From contig NZ_CP078145.1 of assembly GCF_019222765.1 (NCBI RefSeq), positions 8,618,001 to 8,682,000 of the forward strand: a DNA stretch of 64,000 nucleotides. The letters run 5' to 3'. Positions 8,968 to 16,448 of this stretch are shown in pieces. The translations under genes and the position numbers were made by a program. The DNA is from Nocardia iowensis. GTDB lineage: Bacteria; Actinomycetota; Actinomycetes; Mycobacteriales; Mycobacteriaceae. The notes below the pieces were generated by a model. It was not told the origin of the DNA and made no database searches. It was given only the letters and a program-made list of their open reading frames with translations. Each line of letters opens with the position of its first letter. Within the stretch, counting starts at the first letter, position 1.

Positions 8968-9218
8968 GCATCGAGCAACTCGTGGTAGGCATCCGGATCC
9001 ATCTCATCCAGCACGGCGAGCGACTCGGCGGACAAAGTCAGCTCCAGCAGCGTGTACATCGCGTCGACATCGCCGAGGCGGCGGATTCGGCGGATCAGGC
9101 CCGGCTTGAGGTAGGACAGGGACGGCAGGTGCAATTCGACACCGTCGACTCGGTAGACGAAGTCGTCCTTTACCTGAAGCGGGCGGTTGAGGGTAATCGG
9201 AGCTTTCGGGGAAGTCAT
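8928..9218 (-). CDS. Tail assembly chaperone, first frame (gpG-like)
   Basis: A 96-aa protein from an ATG at 9218. It contains LPSLSYLKPGLIRRIRRLGD followed by the acidic DEMDPDAYHELLDAW, typical of the short tail-assembly chaperone encoded between major tail protein and tape measure. It terminates at TAA (8930-8928) five nt past a G-rich slippery stretch where ribosomes are expected to slip -1 into the next frame. Conservation of the two-gene overlap is one of the strongest positional signatures of siphovirus tails, so it also supports calling the flanking genes tail tube and tape measure. Confidence 0.75.
   Translation of the reverse strand: MTSPKAPITLNRPLQVKDDFVYRVDGVELHLPSLSYLKPGLIRRIRRLGDVDAMYTLLELTLSAESLAVLDEMDPDAYHELLDAWRTHSGVNLGES
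8934..8940 (-). promoter_or_regulatory. Probable -1 programmed frameshift site (GGGGGAA)
   Basis: On the coding strand the chaperone frame reads CTG GGG GAA TCC TAA. The heptamer G GGG GAA precedes the zero-frame stop by one sense codon, and the second chaperone frame is open in the -1 phase across this point. P-site re-pairing on GGG is perfect; A-site re-pairing (GAA to GGA) is imperfect. Slippage here would give one fusion of about 220 residues. Confidence 0.55.
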
Positions 9219-9342
9219 TGGTTCGCAGACCCTTTCATGACGTTTAGGTGCGCAGGCAGTGGAAAGTGTTGGGAAATAAGGGCCCAACGGTGGCGGGCGG
9301 GCCTGCGCATAGGTGTGAAACCCGCCACCGCTGGGGGCTTTA

Positions 9343-9927
9343 TCAGGCGGTCTTGATGCCGTCGTCGAGGTAGCGGTAGGCCTTGACCTGGGCGTCGTCC
9401 TTGAACGCCTCGATGGTGATGTTGAAGCCGGCCAGTTCCTTGGACACGAACTTGCGCTCCTGAACCTGCGAGATCGAGGCATTCGGCAGCACGATGCGCA
9501 TCTTCTTGTTCTCGCTCAGCATGTCGAACACCCATGCGCGGCGGGGCAGCACCGAACCGGTTTCCTTGATCGTGTACAGCTTGCCCGAGGTCGCCGACGC
9601 CGCAGTGGGGACAACATTGCCGTCTCCGAACACCTGAGTGAGGACGTCCTCGTCCCACACCGCGTACAGGGTGAGGCCGAAGCGGACCGAGTGCTCGGTC
9701 TGCAGGTTGGCGATGATGTCGGCGTTCCAGTCCTTGACCTGCTCGATCTTGCGCTCGCCCTTGGACTCGATGCCATCCTCGGAGACATAGCCGAGGGGCT
9801 TGAACGCGTCGACCGGCTTGGCGCTCGCGCCGACCGGCAGCACAGTGTTGATCGGGGCGACCAGCACACCGCCGGAGACGGAGACCGGCGTACCGGTACC
9901 GATGTACTTGCTAGAAGGTACAGCCAT
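9343..9927 (-). CDS. Major tail (tube) protein
   Basis: A 194-aa protein, MAVPSSKYIGTGTPVSVSGG at its start. The ATG at 9927 sits 8 nt after AAGGGAG; another ATG two codons upstream (9933) is too close to that site. The sequence resembles siphophage tail-tube proteins: GYVSEDGIESKGERKIEQVK followed by DWNADIIANLQTEHSVRF is a classic tube-protein segment, and the C-terminal half (FNITIEAFKDDAQVKAYRYL) is a final beta hairpin region. It lies upstream of the chaperone pair and two genes after the probable tail terminator. The multi-copy product would build the tube of a non-contractile tail; no sheath gene is present. Confidence 0.85.
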   Translation of the reverse strand: MAVPSSKYIGTGTPVSVSGGVLVAPINTVLPVGASAKPVDAFKPLGYVSEDGIESKGERKIEQVKDWNADIIANLQTEHSVRFGLTLYAVWDEDVLTQVFGDGNVVPTAASATSGKLYTIKETGSVLPRRAWVFDMLSENKKMRIVLPNASISQVQERKFVSKELAGFNITIEAFKDDAQVKAYRYLDDGIKTA

Positions 9928-10102
9928 GTTCATTTCTCCCTTGGGATTGTTGCGCAGGCCCATGGGATTTCGATATTCAGTTGTGGCTCCCATGAGGGGG
10001 AGTCAGGCGAGGGCTATGCCTCGCACGTTTGATGTCGCCACAGGATGCTTGCCCGGTTTCGGCAAAGAGTGCGCCGTGACCCATATCCCCGAGCCAGCAA
10101 GC

Positions 10103-10486
10103 CTAGTTAGCGGGGTGATCATCGGGGACCGCGAAACCGCCCCAGTCGACGATCTCGTATCCGTCGGCATAAAAGGGCTCCGCAAGCTCCGATACGAGTA
10201 GCTGCTTCACTGTCTTGCCGCCCCAAAAAGACGCACCGACAGAACGGACCCTTTCCTTCTCGGCGCCGTTCATCAAATTGGCATCGTAGTAATCGCGCTG
10301 GAACTCGATCTCGATCTGCGCGTATTGCGTGCGGTCATATTCGAATGCTGGATGAAGGTCGAAGACATAGTTTCGAGGGAAGCGGTCAGAGACGGCGCGG
10401 ACCAGCCGCGCATACCGGAACGGCTCCGCCATCCACTTCACCAGCAGGGTTTCATCCTTCTTGAGGCTGATTTCTCGTTGCGCCAC
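10103..10486 (-). CDS. Hypothetical tail-module protein (127 aa)
   Basis: Starts at a GTG (10486) with AGGAG about 8 nt upstream and reads MAQREISLKKDETLLVKWMA. It is soluble-looking, with no membrane segment, and contains several aromatic stretches (FDLHPAFEYDRTQYAQIEIE). In siphophages the space between tail terminator and tube protein often holds one such small structural or completion protein. I do not recognise a family. It is separated from the tube gene by about 175 nt in which I see no further gene. Confidence 0.55.
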   Translation of the reverse strand: MAQREISLKKDETLLVKWMAEPFRYARLVRAVSDRFPRNYVFDLHPAFEYDRTQYAQIEIEFQRDYYDANLMNGAEKERVRSVGASFWGGKTVKQLLVSELAEPFYADGYEIVDWGGFAVPDDHPAN

Positions 10487-10536
10487 TGCTATCTCTCCTT
10501 GTTCAGGCGATCAGTTATGTTGTGTTGCGACACATT

Positions 10537-10971
10537 TCAGAGCCCTTTGCCGCGAACGATCAGGTCGGCGACGATTACCTGCCGTGGGGCAGCGGTCGCC
10601 GGATCGGTATCGTTCTCGAGCCCGACATCCTCGATGTACTCGCACCACACACTGCCGAGGTAACCCGGCGCGGCAGCCGAGAGGATGGCGCGGACCAATC
10701 CGGCCAAACTAGCCGCGGTACCGGAATCGTCGGTGCATTCGAGTACAACGCGGGGACGATCCAGGATCAGGTTCGGGCCGCGGCGACCTTCTCGATCTTC
10801 GACGTCCTGCCGCAATTTCCGGTCGTTCCGCGTGACCCGCACCATGCGCGACGGCCGCGGCTCCGGAATCCGGGTGACCACCTTCGCGGTGTCGGAAGCG
10901 GCGGTGAGTTGCGCCGTCAGGTAATCGACCAGAGTCTTCTCGATGTCGGGGAACACGATTCGTTCAGTCAT
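10537..10971 (-). CDS. Tail terminator-like protein
   Basis: A 144-aa protein from an ATG at 10971, reading MTERIVFPDIEKTLVDYLTA, then VVTRIPEPRPSRMVRVTR, and ending ADLIVRGKGL. The pattern (N-terminal helix with ...YLTAQL, conserved RIPEPRP, then beta strands with a LECTDDSGTAASLAGLVRAI helix) fits the minor capsid/tail-terminator fold (gpU-like) found just upstream of the tube gene in actinophages. In a headless particle such a protein could cap the tube end that would normally join the head. The call is by pattern and position only. Confidence 0.6.
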   Translation of the reverse strand: MTERIVFPDIEKTLVDYLTAQLTAASDTAKVVTRIPEPRPSRMVRVTRNDRKLRQDVEDREGRRGPNLILDRPRVVLECTDDSGTAASLAGLVRAILSAAAPGYLGSVWCEYIEDVGLENDTDPATAAPRQVIVADLIVRGKGL

Positions 10972-10992
10972 CGCGCTACCACCCTTTCGTGG

Positions 10993-11643
10993 CTATGCCT
11001 CATGCCGGGCTTGCTCGATCCGCTGGCGCAGTTGATCGACGACTCCCGCATAGGCTTCGGTCTTGGTCGCGGCCTCGAAGGACAGGCCGCGGGGATGGAC
11101 GGCATACCAGCGGCCGTCGTCGGTCTGACTGGCCTGGATGTCGTCGAGGTCGTAGAACGACTCGGGATCCGGTACCGGCCACTCGCCGTTCTCGTCCTTG
11201 GTGACATGCAGGCCGGTATCGAACGCACCGGGCGCACCGCCCGGCGTGGCCGCCCAGCGGATCTCCTCCAGCTCGGGATGCACTCGTACACCGCGTTTTA
11301 CGAGATACTCAGCGACCCGCGTCGCCTGCTTGATCCCAGTCACGGTCGGTTCCGCTGTCTTCGGCGACTGCTTGCTCCGCCATTCCGGCAGGTGGATCAC
11401 CGACAGCTCTTCGGCCAGCGCCTTCACCTGCGGATCCAGCTCGGCGGTGTCCGCTGACTCGGCAAGCTTCCCGCTCAGGGCCTGCTGGATGAACGCGAGG
11501 AACTCCGGCGTAACCAGCTGTCCGGCATCGGTCTTCACGTATTCCGGCGGCGGCTGATGATTGGCGAACTGGATGGATTCGACAATTTCCTTGTCAGACA
11601 ACGTTTTTTGCCCCTCGGTCGGCGTTTGCCCCGAAAGGGGCAT
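10993..11643 (-). CDS. Unknown 216-aa protein at the head of the tail operon
   Basis: The first gene after the immunity gene. The ATG at 11643 (MPLSGQTPTEGQ) directly follows a strong hairpin plus U-tract. The only candidate ribosome-binding site, GGAG, is in the 3' arm of that hairpin 12 nt upstream. A longer frame from TTG would start inside the hairpin and is unlikely; a TTG at codon 15 preceded by GAGGGG is a third option. The protein is hydrophilic, with ELDPQVKALAEELSVIHLPE, an E/P-rich middle and a C-terminal helix (GVVDQLRQRIEQARHEA). I do not recognise it. The position corresponds to where capsid or head-tail connector genes would sit in a phage, but nothing in it suggests a capsid. 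Confidence 0.6.
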   Translation of the reverse strand: MPLSGQTPTEGQKTLSDKEIVESIQFANHQPPPEYVKTDAGQLVTPEFLAFIQQALSGKLAESADTAELDPQVKALAEELSVIHLPEWRSKQSPKTAEPTVTGIKQATRVAEYLVKRGVRVHPELEEIRWAATPGGAPGAFDTGLHVTKDENGEWPVPDPESFYDLDDIQASQTDDGRWYAVHPRGLSFEAATKTEAYAGVVDQLRQRIEQARHEA

Positions 11644-11644
11644 G

Positions 11645-11674
11645 AAAAAACCCAACTCCGACAACGGAGCTGGG
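11645..11674 (-). terminator. Intrinsic terminator between immunity gene and tail operon, abutting a start codon
   Basis: On the minus strand a 10-bp stem (CCCAGCTCCG / CGGAGTTGGG, one G-U pair) with a TTGT loop is followed directly by six T residues. It lies about 50 nt after the immunity gene and one base before the ATG of the next gene. The same hairpin contains the only GGAG near that ATG, so it may control both transcription read-through and translation. Confidence 0.75.
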
Positions 11675-11722
11675 TTAGAGATACGAAATATGGCTCTCGC
11701 CGGGCTGATCGGCGACTGTCAG

Positions 11723-12364
11723 TTAGTACGGATTCATCATGATTGTTCGCGGTGTGACCTGGCCGAGGATCTGCATATGCACTGCGGCGTCCACGATCTG
11801 CACGTGATCGGGCAGCATCGGCCCGCCGAGCGCAGGAGCCGGAACAAATCCATACATGGTGTCCGGGCCAACCGGACCCAACCGCTTCAATACCCTCTTG
11901 AACAACGGCTTGTCGTCGTCGCCATCCGGATCCAAGACGTCCTGGCTCGCCGCCGACAATGCGGAGAGAATCTGCGCATCCCGCATGTAGTCGTCCGACA
12001 TATATTTTGACTTGTCCATAGGCATCAGCCAACCGGAATAAGGGGTGATCGTCAGGCTCAATCCGGTCCGTTGCCCCCAGAGTGTCATCCTCCCGAACGC
12101 CGATCTGGTCACCGCGATCCACTTGTCGTCACCGAACGGCAAGTCGACACCCGACGTCCACTCATCCACCACCGTCTGCCACTCCTCGGGATCACAGAGC
12201 CACAGCAACCCCTTCCGGAAACCAGCGAAACCGAGCTCACGCCACAGGTCGAGCAGAAAATTCGGAAGCAGACCGGCGTACTTCTCGAACCGTTCCTCAG
12301 GAGTGGGAACAGAAAAACTCGGACGACCCCACTTCCGGGTTACATCCTCGACCGGAAAAGACAT
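11723..12364 (-). CDS. GAD-like/DUF1851 immunity protein (Tdi1-like)
   Basis: A 213-aa protein starting three nt after the toxin stop. The N-terminal half matches the GAD-like pattern: VPTPEERFEKYAGLLPNFLL, then DLWRELGFAGFRKGLLWLCD and ITRSAFG-like RSAFGRMTLWG. The C-terminal half matches DUF1851: LFKRVLKRLGPVGPDTMYGF, VPAPALGG, then VDAAVHMQILGQV. This two-part architecture is what I recall for Tdi1, the immunity partner of the Agrobacterium Ntox15 DNase Tde1, and for related immunity proteins of polymorphic toxins. It is cytosolic (no signal or membrane segment) and presumably protects the producer from the toxin encoded immediately upstream. Tight linkage in one transcript supports the pairing. 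Confidence 0.8.
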   Translation of the reverse strand: MSFPVEDVTRKWGRPSFSVPTPEERFEKYAGLLPNFLLDLWRELGFAGFRKGLLWLCDPEEWQTVVDEWTSGVDLPFGDDKWIAVTRSAFGRMTLWGQRTGLSLTITPYSGWLMPMDKSKYMSDDYMRDAQILSALSAASQDVLDPDGDDDKPLFKRVLKRLGPVGPDTMYGFVPAPALGGPMLPDHVQIVDAAVHMQILGQVTPRTIMMNPY

Positions 12365-12367
12365 CCG

Positions 12368-15337
12368 CTACCTCAGAATCCACTCGACATTCAACAGATG
12401 GTCGCCTTGGCCCGCTCGAACCAAGCCCTCAGCGTACCTTCTCAGGTCGTCGGCCAACCCTCGAACCGCCCACTGGCTGCCCAGCGAGGAGTTCACGAAA
12501 GTGTCACCCATCTTGGGCAGCCCCTTGGCGTCGAGACCGATCACATCCAGGCCGCCGGCAACGATGTCCTGCTCATGCAGCGCCGCCAAATTCTTTGTAC
12601 GCGCCTTCATCTGTTCTTCGGCATAGCGTACTGGCTTCTTACCGCCGAGCTTTGCCGGATCGTCTCGCAGCAGCAGAAGGGCTTTCAACTGCTCTTCGGC
12701 AAGAATTGCTTCCTTATAATCCTTGTTTGCCGCCTTTTGAGCCTTCCCTTTACGAGAAACCGTCTTCATATTGTGCAGCAACTCGTTGGCGGTCATCTTG
12801 TTGATGCCGGCGACCTGGCCAGCAATTTGGCGGGCTGTCTCGGCCACCTTATGCCGAGTATTTGCGGTCTGACCTCGGTTGAAAGCCACTGTATGCGTCG
12901 ACGTCGTGCGCGGCCGCACCGGCCCGAATGCATTGTTCGGCATGGGTACCGGGCCACTGGCCAGTGCGGTGAGACCACGCCCTGGGCCGTGGGACGCGGC
13001 AAACCTGGCTCGCAGCGCATCTGCAAGCAGATTATCCAGTTCAGGTAGGCTGCGGGCTCCGGTGGCGTACTGGGGTTCGAGGCGGGGACCGAGACCGGAC
13101 AATAGATCATTCAGTCCGGTACGCGTATTGTAAATACTCGCGCGAGCAGTTGTTTCAAGCCGTGCCACCGACTCGATGAGCCCCTCGATCTTCACATCGC
13201 GCCAGACTTGGAATCTTTCAGGGAAAGTACGGAATCGCTCGAGACTCGTCACCAAGTTGGCCGGTATGTTTCGCAGCGCTTCGCCAGTGCTGGTCACCCC
13301 CGGCATGTTTCGAAATCCGTTGGCGGCGAAACTCGGCAGATTGCGCATCGAGTCGAAACTGTTCTTCGCGACATCCGGAAGGCTTCGCCAGTTATGCGCA
13401 CTCGAATTGGGCAGTGCCCGTCCGAGGATCGATGGCAGACCGCGTCTGGCAGCCGCCGCCGCGGCGGCTTCGGCGATTGCGATCTCACCACTGCGTAGTG
13501 CGGTTGTCCCGACACGAACAGGAGCCGCACCTATCGGCAGGAACGTGGTGACAGCCAGGGCCGCCGCCCAGTCGGTCGGCGCCTTCTCCATCTGTTCTCG
13601 CGCGACCTGCAGGCGAGCCTGCCCAGCAGGCGTGATCGGGTCGCCGCTCAAACCGTACATGGCGCCGCCAACCTTGTATCGCCACCAGTCGTAGACGGTG
13701 GCGCCAGAATCTACGATTCCGTTCCACACCAGACGGCCAGGTGCGGCGACCGCGGCCGACGACCGCTCATAATGATCGGCGGCTGCCGCTCGGTAGGCGG
13801 GATTCGTCGGATTACCGACAGCGAGCAGACCGGGCGCGAAATTGAAATTGGACACCAGGTCCGTACCCCAGCTCTTGAGGCTGTTGCCGACGCCGACAGT
13901 CCAGTCCCAGCCTTTTTGCACAGTATCGCGGCGGTCCGGGGGCAACCGAACCAACAGGGGATTTCCGTTCGGGTCGTAGTCGACGACAACACCGTCACGG
14001 TACCGTCGAACAAATGCCTTCTTGTCATCGTAGATGTCGGTGTACGACTTCTCCGATCCGATACCGTGGAAGGTGTCGAATAGAACACCGCGATGGTCGA
14101 CAAAGTAGATGTGGGTACCGGCGGCCGACTGTTCTGTCCGACCCATAATGGTGCGGCCTTCGAGATCCTTGCCGACCTCCCAACGTTTGCCGTCGGCCCC
14201 TAGTTGCCAACCCTCATTGTTGCTGTCGAACTGACCGACAAAGATACTTTCGATGCCACCTTTTCCGTCAGGTCTGGCACTGGATACCGTCAAATTGTTG
14301 TAATTGTCGTAATGGTAGTTGTCGTAGAGCCCGTACTCGTTCGGCACAGCAACATCGACACCGACCAAATTTCCGTTCTCATCGAAGGATGGATTCTGAA
14401 CGCCCTTGTAGTCCGGCGTCGCTACATACGTCCGATTAGGTGCGCCGGATGTCGAAGTGCCCGAGTTGAAATCTTGGGCATACATGCCGGAATCATGATT
14501 GTCTTTGCTGCCATAGAAGGCAGTACCATCAGCATTGACATTCCAGCGCTGCCAGCCCCCTGTGCCGTTACCCGCGACTCGGGAATGGGTGAAGCCGCCC
14601 TTTCCATCGGGGATCGTTTGATCAACGGTTTGATTGCCGTTTCCGAACGGAATTCGGTTGTGCACAATCCGGCCGTCGGGCAGAGTCGTGTCCCACTCGT
14701 CACCTGGCTTGCGACCTTCGGTATCAGGCAATCCAAAAATATCTGGGCCAGGTGTGGGTGCGGGCTGTGCTGGTTGATTCGGCTGGGCCGGAGCGGCGGG
14801 CGCGGTCGGCGCCACGCTCGCGGGGCCATTTTGTGACGGACCGGACTGTGCCGGCGCCGGTGCAAGCGCGTTGTTGTTCGGGTTCGGAACCGTGTCGGCC
14901 TGCGGCGGCCGGTTCCCGAACTCGTCCATAGGAGTGAATGCCTGCGGGTCAACGATTTCCTTCGCCCGGGGCAGCACCACCGGTACGGATGGCGACGGAC
15001 CCGTTACGGGTGCGTTGATCTCCCGCACTGGCGGCACGGACAGCGGTGCAAACTGCGCATCATCGACCGCAGGCGAGTCGACAGTTTGCGCCGCAGAACG
15101 CATTCCGGCGCTACCGGCAGTGAGTTCCTTGCGTACGAATACGCGATCGACCATTCGCGCAGACGAATTCGGAGTCATGCCATGAAAGTTGTGTACGCGG
15201 CCACCGCGCAGCGCATCGGTGCCGTCCGAATACTCTGCTGCCAGACCGCTGTTCGACATTGCCGCCAGGCTCGAGGTACGCGCAGGAACCCATCGCGGAA
15301 AGGTTTCCACCGTCGGACGAACAGTATTCGTCGCCAT
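12368..15337 (-). CDS. Polymorphic toxin with tape-measure-like N-terminal motif and C-terminal Ntox15-type (HxxD) nuclease domain
   Basis: A 989-aa protein. Residues 44-66 carry RGGRVHNFHGMTPNSSA with a following VDRV, matching the C terminus of the tape-measure-like protein of this element. About 100-240 is Pro/Ala-rich linker. About 240-500 is beta-rich with repeated Trp/Gly strands (GGWQRWNVNADGT, EGWQLGADGKRWEVG, VVVDYDPNGNPLLVRL), somewhat RHS/YD-like. About 520-850 is mostly helical with an Ala-rich segment near 620-640. The C-terminal 120 residues end in a domain with H921-E-Q-D924 followed by IVAGG, the HxxD signature of Ntox15 (toxin_43) DNases such as Tde1. The next gene encodes the cognate-type immunity protein. 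No signal peptide, WXG100 or LXG domain is seen, so export by the associated tail particle is inferred. Confidence 0.8.
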   Translation of the reverse strand: MATNTVRPTVETFPRWVPARTSSLAAMSNSGLAAEYSDGTDALRGGRVHNFHGMTPNSSARMVDRVFVRKELTAGSAGMRSAAQTVDSPAVDDAQFAPLSVPPVREINAPVTGPSPSVPVVLPRAKEIVDPQAFTPMDEFGNRPPQADTVPNPNNNALAPAPAQSGPSQNGPASVAPTAPAAPAQPNQPAQPAPTPGPDIFGLPDTEGRKPGDEWDTTLPDGRIVHNRIPFGNGNQTVDQTIPDGKGGFTHSRVAGNGTGGWQRWNVNADGTAFYGSKDNHDSGMYAQDFNSGTSTSGAPNRTYVATPDYKGVQNPSFDENGNLVGVDVAVPNEYGLYDNYHYDNYNNLTVSSARPDGKGGIESIFVGQFDSNNEGWQLGADGKRWEVGKDLEGRTIMGRTEQSAAGTHIYFVDHRGVLFDTFHGIGSEKSYTDIYDDKKAFVRRYRDGVVVDYDPNGNPLLVRLPPDRRDTVQKGWDWTVGVGNSLKSWGTDLVSNFNFAPGLLAVGNPTNPAYRAAAADHYERSSAAVAAPGRLVWNGIVDSGATVYDWWRYKVGGAMYGLSGDPITPAGQARLQVAREQMEKAPTDWAAALAVTTFLPIGAAPVRVGTTALRSGEIAIAEAAAAAAARRGLPSILGRALPNSSAHNWRSLPDVAKNSFDSMRNLPSFAANGFRNMPGVTSTGEALRNIPANLVTSLERFRTFPERFQVWRDVKIEGLIESVARLETTARASIYNTRTGLNDLLSGLGPRLEPQYATGARSLPELDNLLADALRARFAASHGPGRGLTALASGPVPMPNNAFGPVRPRTTSTHTVAFNRGQTANTRHKVAETARQIAGQVAGINKMTANELLHNMKTVSRKGKAQKAANKDYKEAILAEEQLKALLLLRDDPAKLGGKKPVRYAEEQMKARTKNLAALHEQDIVAGGLDVIGLDAKGLPKMGDTFVNSSLGSQWAVRGLADDLRRYAEGLVRAGQGDHLLNVEWILR

Positions 15338-15549
15338 GTCGGATCCTCGCTAACTCGTTCAGGCCCGGCAAGGGCGAATGCCGATCACTCCGATATCCTC
15401 GAGCGACAAGTGCAGACAGACGCCCAGCGTTCGGCATGCGAAATACGCTGCAGGCATGCAGGTTCAGTCATGGCCATAGGGCGCGCTGTAGATGGGCCTG
15501 GTTCGAACGGACGTCGCCTTCGCGGCGATGGCCGCGGCCGCGGAAGGCC

Positions 15550-15627
15550 TCACAGACCCAGCAGCGGCAGGACGAACGGCGCGAGATCGTAGGCCAGTTT
15601 CAGCAGGTCGAGAATGATGGTGAGCAA
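15550..15627 (-). CDS. Tiny hydrophobic peptide ORF (25-28 aa)
   Basis: TTG at 15627 lies 8 nt after a perfect GGAGG. The product is LLTIILDLLKLAYDLAPFVL followed by PLLGL, with the initiator read as Met. An in-frame GTG three codons earlier overlaps the ribosome-binding site and is less likely. The peptide is a single amphipathic/hydrophobic segment that could be membrane active (holin-like or an antimicrobial-type peptide). It sits between the 65-aa gene and the toxin. Function is unknown; the strong ribosome-binding site is the main evidence that it is translated. Confidence 0.45.
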   Translation of the reverse strand: MLTIILDLLKLAYDLAPFVLPLLGL

Positions 15628-15645
15628 TGGGTTCACCTCCTCTCG

Positions 15646-15843
15646 TCAGCGCTGACGGGATGAGTCGGGGACGATCCGCCCTGCGGCGATCAAAGTGTTG
15701 AACGCCAGGGCTTTTCGTCGACAGTGGTCGATGGAGCAGGCGCGGTGGACGCGCATCGACTCGTGGGACTGGTCGATGGTGAGTGGGGTTGCCGGAGTGG
15801 CGTGGTCTGCCATCTCGAGCAATGCCAGGAGGGAGGTGTCCAT
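15646..15843 (-). CDS. Small Cys-containing protein of unknown function (65 aa)
   Basis: Begins MDTSLLALLEMADHATPATP at an ATG (15843) and continues to SMRVHRACSIDHCRRKALAF, then NTLIAAGRIVPDSSRQR. The H-x2-C-x4-C cluster with basic residues looks like part of a small metal-binding or DNA-interacting fold, of the kind encoded as single small genes in actinobacterial prophages. The stop is followed within ten bases by the ribosome-binding site of the tiny hydrophobic ORF, so the two are probably co-transcribed with the toxin downstream. I do not recognise a named family. Confidence 0.6.
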   Translation of the reverse strand: MDTSLLALLEMADHATPATPLTIDQSHESMRVHRACSIDHCRRKALAFNTLIAAGRIVPDSSRQR

Positions 15844-15908
15844 GTCAGACCTCGGATTGTCGAAAGGTCCGCGGTGCCGATCGGTTTGCGGCGTCGCTGG
15901 AAAGTTGA

Positions 15909-15944
15909 GCCCCACCCCCGATCAGGGGTGTCCGGGGGTGGGGC
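15909..15944. repeat. GC-rich inverted repeat, 11-bp perfect arms
   Basis: The arms GCCCCACCCCC and GGGGGTGGGGC enclose a 14-nt loop, about 65 bp upstream of the 65-aa gene start. There is no T-run on either strand, so a regulatory site or RNA structure in the leader is as likely as a terminator. Confidence 0.5.
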
Positions 15945-16355
15945 GAAACGCCCCGGTCGCTTCTTCCGTCTACGACCGCGAGCGAGAGGGGTCGGCGGGA
16001 GACGGGAGCGGAAACCGGGGCGGGTATGTGGCAGGCTCTTGCCCGCTTGTCATCGATCTCGAAGATGTTTCGGGGGCATGCCACACGTGTGAGGTAGAGC
16101 GGAAGTGCGCTGCTGCTTCACCATTCGCAGCCCCGACCACCGAAGTGGTCAGGCCGCAGCTAGCGAAAGCGCGGATGCGATTGGGGTAAGGAAGTTTCCC
16201 GAAGAGTTCGGGATGAAGGCGCAGCTATGGCGCTGCACAAAGCTTCACCTAAAGCGCGCGGGATGTCAACCCCTGGATACAGGATAACGCGAAAATACCA
16301 GGTAGATGGCTACTTTCGAGCACGCCGTCCGGTGTTGTCCGCCCTCGGAAACGAC

Positions 16356-16387
16356 GATTGCCCCACCTCTTGCGAGGCGGGGCAATC
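16356..16387. terminator. Hairpin terminator candidate after the small secreted protein gene
   Basis: The 14-nt arms GATTGCCCCACCTC and GAGGCGGGGCAATC have one mismatch and a TTGC loop. The site lies 62 bp past the stop of the 64-aa secreted protein on the minus strand. It lacks a strong T-run, as is common in high-GC actinobacteria. Confidence 0.5.
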
Positions 16388-16448
16388 ATGTCTGCCCATT
16401 GGACGGATATGTCACCTGATGAGAATCAGGACATACCCGATGATTTGA

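Larger units (their letters stand above)
15844..16448. other. 605-bp stretch without a credible gene; two hairpins
   Basis: Open frames here have poor composition and no ribosome-binding sites. The stretch holds two inverted repeats listed separately and probably the promoter for the leftward small-gene/toxin transcript. Confidence 0.5.

Noticed and set aside
10993..11643. Idea that the unknown 216-aa protein is a reduced capsid or scaffold protein
   Set aside because: It has no HK97-like or scaffold-like features visible and is too short for a capsid; left as unknown.
15845..16084. 79-codon minus-strand frame upstream of the small Cys protein
   Set aside because: Overlaps the GC-rich hairpin, no ribosome-binding site and improbable amino-acid composition.
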